Shown piece after piece: positions 60,439 to 64,000 of a DNA stretch of 64,000 nt. Position 1 is the first letter of the stretch. The number at the start of each line of letters is the position of its first letter. Both the position numbers and the translations under genes were made by a program. Origin of the DNA: Mesorhizobium neociceri (GTDB lineage Bacteria > Pseudomonadota > Alphaproteobacteria > Rhizobiales > Rhizobiaceae); assembly GCF_013520985.1 (NCBI RefSeq), contig NZ_JACDTY010000002.1:744001-808000 (forward strand), given 5' to 3'. The notes under the pieces were generated by a model. The model was not told the DNA's origin, did not search any database, and saw nothing but the letters and a program-made list of their open reading frames with translations.

Positions 60439-61764
60439 TCAGGTCGGCGGCGTGCCATTATCGGCCAGCACCGCGCCGGCGAGATACAAGGAACCGCCGA
60501 TCAGGATGCGTGGCGCCGGCCCATCCCAGGTGTCGCGCAGCAACATCAGCGCGCTGGCGACGGAGCTGACCGGCTCGGCGGTGAGGCCGGCTTCCGTCGC
60601 GCGGACCGCCAGCTCGTCATTCGGTACGCCGGCGTCGCTGAGGCTCACCGGCACCGTGTAGACGTGACGGACCAGACCCTTGAAGGCATGGAAATAGCCG
60701 CTCTGGTCCTTGGTGTTGATCATGCCGGAGATGAGGAACAGCGGCCGCGGGTTCTTTTCCTCCTGCTCGGCCAAAGCTTCGGCAATGACCACGCCGGCGC
60801 CGGGATTGTGGCCGCCGTCGAGCCAGATGTCGGAACCTTTGGGCGCCAGCTCCGCCAGCTTGCCCTGTGCCAGCTTCTGCATGCGGCCCGGCCAGGCGAC
60901 TTTGGCCATCGCCTTTTCCGTGGCACGGTGGCTGATCTCGAAGCCGGCGGCCTTGACCGCGGCAATCGCTGCCGCCGCATTGGCGAACTGGTGGCGTCCG
61001 GGCAGGCGCGGCGGCGGCAGGTCCATCAAGCCGTCCTCATCCTGATAGACCATGCGGCCGTTTTCCTCGAAGGCGAGGAAATCCTGGCCGTAGACGAAGG
61101 TCGGGCAATCGAGCCGCTCGGCTGTTTCGATCAGCACCTGCAGCGCCGTCTCGCTCTCCTGCGCGCCGATGACCACCGGGCAGCCGCGCTTCATGATGCC
61201 GGCCTTTTCGGCGGCGATCAGTTCGACCCGGTCGCCGAGATAGGCCTCGTGGTCCATCGACACCGGCATGATCACCGACACCGCCGGCCGGGCGACGACA
61301 TTGGTGGCGTCGAAGCGGCCGCCAAGGCCGACCTCGATGATGGCGGCAGCGGCCGGGTGCTCGGAAAACAAGATGAAGGTGACGGCGGTGAGGATTTCGA
61401 AGACGGTGATCTTCTGGCCTTCATTGGCCCGGGCGACGCGGGCAATGGCTTCGGCGAAGGTCTCGTCGTCGACCAACCTGCCGCCGCCCTCGGCGGCCAG
61501 CCGGTAGCGCTCGGCCCAGTTCACCAGATGCGGCGAGGTGTGGACATGGACGAGATGGCCGCCGGCTTCGAGCAGCGCGCGCGAAAAGGCCGCGCACGAG
61601 CCTTTGCCGTTGGTGCCGGCAATGTGGATGACCGGCGGCAGCCGGTCCTGCGGATTGCCGAGGCGTTCGAGCAGCCGCGTGATGCGGTCGAGCGAAAGCT
61701 CGAAACCTTTCGGATGGAGCGCCATCAAGGCGTCGATTTCGCGGTCTGCGGCAAGTGTGGTCAT
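60439..61764 (-). CDS. folC: Folylpolyglutamate/dihydrofolate synthase FolC
   Basis: Mur-ligase-family enzyme (441 residues) adding glutamate to dihydropteroate and folates. P-loop HIAGTNGKGSCAAF (about residue 48), THR-like HTSPHLVNWAERYRL, the metal region ILTAVTFILF and the C-terminal IWLDGGHNPGAG motif are typical. It starts with MTTLAADREIDALM. It lies downstream of accD, with a palindromic repeat between them, in the conserved trpBA-accD-folC order. Confidence 0.96.
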   Translation of the reverse strand: MTTLAADREIDALMALHPKGFELSLDRITRLLERLGNPQDRLPPVIHIAGTNGKGSCAAFSRALLEAGGHLVHVHTSPHLVNWAERYRLAAEGGGRLVDDETFAEAIARVARANEGQKITVFEILTAVTFILFSEHPAAAAIIEVGLGGRFDATNVVARPAVSVIMPVSMDHEAYLGDRVELIAAEKAGIMKRGCPVVIGAQESETALQVLIETAERLDCPTFVYGQDFLAFEENGRMVYQDEDGLMDLPPPRLPGRHQFANAAAAIAAVKAAGFEISHRATEKAMAKVAWPGRMQKLAQGKLAELAPKGSDIWLDGGHNPGAGVVIAEALAEQEEKNPRPLFLISGMINTKDQSGYFHAFKGLVRHVYTVPVSLSDAGVPNDELAVRATEAGLTAEPVSSVASALMLLRDTWDGPAPRILIGGSLYLAGAVLADNGTPPT

Positions 61765-61779
61765 AAGGGAATCCTAGCG

Positions 61780-61821
61780 CATGACCCCGAAAACCGGAAT
61801 CGGTTTTCGGAAAGGATCATG
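61780..61821. repeat. Palindromic element between accD and folC
   Basis: Begins CATGACCCCGAAAACCGGAA and ends GGTTTTCGGAAAGGATCATG. Long imperfect palindrome with the GAAAACC/GGTTTTC core common to intergenic elements of rhizobia. It lies 16 nt upstream of the folC start. Confidence 0.75.
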
Positions 61822-61883
61822 GGCAACAAAAATACTGCGCGAAACATCGCGCGCAATCACTGATAGCGGCCAGGAATGTCGCG

Positions 61884-62807
61884 TCAGGCCTGCGGCCGGG
61901 CTTCGGTCGGGATGACTGCCGGCGGCAGAATTTCCGGCTCCAGCGGCTTTTGCTCGGGGACCTTGAGCAGCATCTTCAACAGCCGCGCAATCGTTCCGCG
62001 CAGTTCCAGCCGCGACACCACCATGTCGACCATGCCGTGCTCCATCAGATATTCGGAGCGCTGGAAACCGTGCGGCAGTTTTTCGCGGATGGTCTGCTCG
62101 ATGACGCGCGGGCCGGCAAAGCCGATCAGCGCGCCGGGCTCGGCGATGTGGACATCGCCCAGCATGGCGTAGGAGGCGGTAACGCCGCCGGTGGTCGGAT
62201 TGGTCAAGACGACGATGTAGGGCAGGCCGGCTTCCTTCAGCCGGTCGAGGCCGACCGTGGTGCGCGGCAATTGCATGAGCGACAGGATGCCTTCCTGCAT
62301 GCGGGCGCCGCCGGAGGCGGCAAACAGGATCAGCGGCCGCTTGCGCTGCAAGGCGACCTCGAAAGCATGCACGATGGCGTCACCCGCAGCCATGCCGAGC
62401 GAGCCGCCCATGAAGGCGAAATCCTGCACGGTCACCACAACCGGCAGGCCTTCGACCGTGCCCAGCGCGTTGACGATGGCGTCTTCCAGGCCGGTCTTGG
62501 CCTTGGCGTCCTTCAGCCGGTCGGTGTAGCGCTTCTCGTCGCGGAACTTGAGCGGGTCCTGCATGACCTTGGGATTCTCAAGCTGCTCGTATTTGCCGTC
62601 GTCGAAGAAGAATTTCAGCCGCTCCTTGGCCGAGATCTTCATGTGATGGCCCGATGACGGAATGACGAACTGGTTGGATTCCAGGTCCTTGTGGAACACC
62701 ATCTCGCCAGTCTCGGGATCCTTGATCCAGAGATTTTCGGGCATGTCGGTGCGCCGGCCGAGCATCGAATTGATCCTCGGGCGAACGTAATTGGTGATCC
62801 AGTTCAT
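61884..62807 (-). CDS. accD: Acetyl-CoA carboxylase carboxyltransferase subunit beta AccD
   Basis: Beta subunit of the carboxyltransferase that makes malonyl-CoA for fatty acid synthesis. The 307-residue crotonase-fold protein has [40 protein letters not shown] and [16 protein letters not shown], all normal. The N-terminal segment that forms a four-Cys zinc ribbon in E. coli is here [18 protein letters not shown] and [14 protein letters not shown], without any cysteine. It lies 48 nt after trpA. Confidence 0.96.
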   Translation of the reverse strand: MNWITNYVRPRINSMLGRRTDMPENLWIKDPETGEMVFHKDLESNQFVIPSSGHHMKISAKERLKFFFDDGKYEQLENPKVMQDPLKFRDEKRYTDRLKDAKAKTGLEDAIVNALGTVEGLPVVVTVQDFAFMGGSLGMAAGDAIVHAFEVALQRKRPLILFAASGGARMQEGILSLMQLPRTTVGLDRLKEAGLPYIVVLTNPTTGGVTASYAMLGDVHIAEPGALIGFAGPRVIEQTIREKLPHGFQRSEYLMEHGMVDMVVSRLELRGTIARLLKMLLKVPEQKPLEPEILPPAVIPTEARPQA

Positions 62808-62855
62808 CGCTTCGGCTCCTGTCCTGACGAAGAGTTGGCTGAAGAGGTAGGAGAA

Positions 62856-63695
62856 CTATTCGGCAGCAGCAAGGCGAGCCGAACGCACGCCTTGCGACAG
62901 GCCGCTGACCAAAGTGGCGACAGCTTCTGCCGGGTCGGCGGTCTTTTCGCCCTTCGGCCCCAGCACATTGGCCACGGCATTGACGATGGCGGTGCCGACG
63001 ACGACACCATCGGCGTTGGCGCCGATGATGCGCGCCTGTTCGGCGGTCTTGACGCCGAAGCCGACGCAAACCGGCAGGTCGGTGTGGCCCTTGATGCGCT
63101 TGACCGCCGCGGCAACCTTGCCGGTGTCGGCCAGAGCCGATCCGGTGATGCCGGTCATCGAGACGTAATAGACGAAGCCTGAGGTGTTCTGCAGCACTTT
63201 GGGCAGGCGCTTGTCATCGGTGGTCGGCGTTGCCAGGCGGATGAAGTTGATGCCGGCCTTCAGCGCCGGGATGCAGAGTTCCTCATCCATTTCCGGCGGC
63301 AGGTCGACGACGATGAGCCCGTCAATGCCGCTCGCGATCGCGTCCTTGAGGAAGCGGTCGACGCCATAGATGTAGATCGGGTTGTAATAGCCCATCAGCA
63401 CGATCGGCGTTTCATTGTCGCCAGCGCGGAAATCCGCCGCCATCTGTAGCGTCTTGACCAGCGTCTGGCCGCCTTTCAGCGCACGCAGGCCGGCTGCCTG
63501 GATCGCCGGGCCATCGGCCATCGGATCGGAAAACGGCATGCCCATTTCGATGATGTCGGCACCCGCCTTGGGCAGCGCCTTCATGATCGACAAAGCGGTG
63601 TCATAGTCCGGGTCGCCGCTCATGAAATAGGTAACAAGCGCCGGGCGTCCCTCGGCTTTCAGTTTTGCCATGCGGCGGTCGATGCGGGTCACCAT
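62856..63695 (-). CDS. trpA: Tryptophan synthase alpha chain TrpA
   Basis: Cleaves indole-3-glycerol phosphate. The 279-residue TIM barrel has the catalytic Glu in [19 protein letters not shown], the catalytic Asp in [16 protein letters not shown], and the phosphate loop [14 protein letters not shown]. It starts 2 nt after the trpB stop. No aromatic leader is seen here because the start of the trp cluster lies outside the window. Confidence 0.97.
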   Translation of the reverse strand: MVTRIDRRMAKLKAEGRPALVTYFMSGDPDYDTALSIMKALPKAGADIIEMGMPFSDPMADGPAIQAAGLRALKGGQTLVKTLQMAADFRAGDNETPIVLMGYYNPIYIYGVDRFLKDAIASGIDGLIVVDLPPEMDEELCIPALKAGINFIRLATPTTDDKRLPKVLQNTSGFVYYVSMTGITGSALADTGKVAAAVKRIKGHTDLPVCVGFGVKTAEQARIIGANADGVVVGTAIVNAVANVLGPKGEKTADPAEAVATLVSGLSQGVRSARLAAAE

Positions 63696-63697
63696 GA

Positions 63698-64000
63698 TCA
63701 GATCTCCATGCCCAGCATCGAGGCCACCGTGTGCACGTCCTTGTCGCCACGTCCCGACAGATTGACGATAACGATCTGGTCCTTGTCCATGGCGGGCACG
63801 ATCTTCACCGCATGGGCGATCGCGTGCGCGGATTCCAGCGCCGGGATGATGCCTTCGACACGCGTCGTCAGCTTGAAGGCTTCCAGCGCTTCGTCGTCGA
63901 GGATCGGCACATATTCGACGCGTCCGCTGTCACGCAGCCAGGAATGTTCCGGGCCGACGCCGGGATAGTCGAGGCCGGCCGAGATCGAATGGCCGTCCAG
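63698..64000 (-). CDS. trpB: Tryptophan synthase beta chain TrpB (3' part, cut by window end)
   Basis: The last 100 codons of trpB. The visible protein begins [20 protein letters not shown], the conserved stretch before the C-terminal lid, and continues to [17 protein letters not shown] and [15 protein letters not shown], which holds the cofactor-contacting SGRGDKD motif. It is translationally adjacent to trpA. The N-terminal three-quarters, including the pyridoxal phosphate lysine, lie beyond base 64000. Confidence 0.97.
   Translation of the reverse strand: MDGHSISAGLDYPGVGPEHSWLRDSGRVEYVPILDDEALEAFKLTTRVEGIIPALESAHAIAHAVKIVPAMDKDQIVIVNLSGRGDKDVHTVASMLGMEI

Overview
The window looks like chromosomal DNA of a rhizobium, most likely Mesorhizobium. 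This is inferred from the high G+C, the gene order pckA-chvI-chvG-hprK-EIIA-HPr-ahcY, the alphaproteobacterial CtrA-pathway protein DivL, the iolR/iolCDEB and mocDEF inositol-rhizopine genes, and several families of short palindromic intergenic repeats. No rRNA, tRNA, CRISPR array, insertion sequence or prophage was recognised.

Region by region. Bases 1-955 hold the cut end of an RbsC-type sugar permease. Bases 1166-3659 (minus) hold a short phosphonate set: phnN, phnM and a 2H-phosphoesterase-like gene. Bases 3798-9876 (minus) hold iolB, iolE with a small membrane-protein gene, iolD and an iolC-DUF2090 fusion. A class III cyclase gene (10440-12164) separates iolC from its regulator iolR (12400-13266). 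A Gfo/Idh/MocA dehydrogenase (iolY-like) is divergent from iolR. Bases 14515-17107 hold a WYL regulator, a LysE exporter and a DAHP synthase gene (aroG), the last behind a leader-peptide attenuator. Bases 17550-23805 (minus) form an inositol-type operon: LacI regulator, binding protein, permease, ATPase, iolG and an SDR. The divergent mocD-mocE-mocF genes (23967-26696) encode a desaturase-like oxygenase with its Rieske ferredoxin and reductase. Together these support uptake, demethylation and oxidation of inositols or rhizopine, feeding the iol pathway; iolA is not in the window.

Bases 26758-30926 hold a DUF1402 protein and hslV-GNAT-DUF2585-hslU. Bases 31167-36993 hold hisB-DUF2628-hisH-DUF1330-hisA-arginase-like-hisF-hisE and coaA. 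A less G+C-rich PAP2 gene, alkB, arfB and pckA follow. Bases 41390-46819 hold the acid-sensing ChvI/ChvG system, the permease-less PTS (HprK, EIIA-Man, HPr) and ahcY. Bases 47007-58447 hold divL, a tsaE-amgK fusion, murU, addB and addA, the last four coupled by 4-nt overlaps. trxA, a cupin gene, a vapBC module, a VOC gene, folC, accD, trpA and the 3' part of trpB complete the window.

The strongest new observation is upstream of aroG. A 23-codon, apparently leaderless ORF with consecutive Tyr-Trp-Tyr-Phe codons is followed by mutually exclusive terminator and antiterminator segments. It is a complete candidate ribosome-mediated attenuator for the first step of aromatic amino acid synthesis. 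Other leads are an autoregulatory operator pair at vapBC, a cluster of CcrM (GANTC) sites before divL, IolR-type operators, an arginase-like gene with an altered metal site inside the his operon, and a 44-bp palindromic repeat inside two operons.
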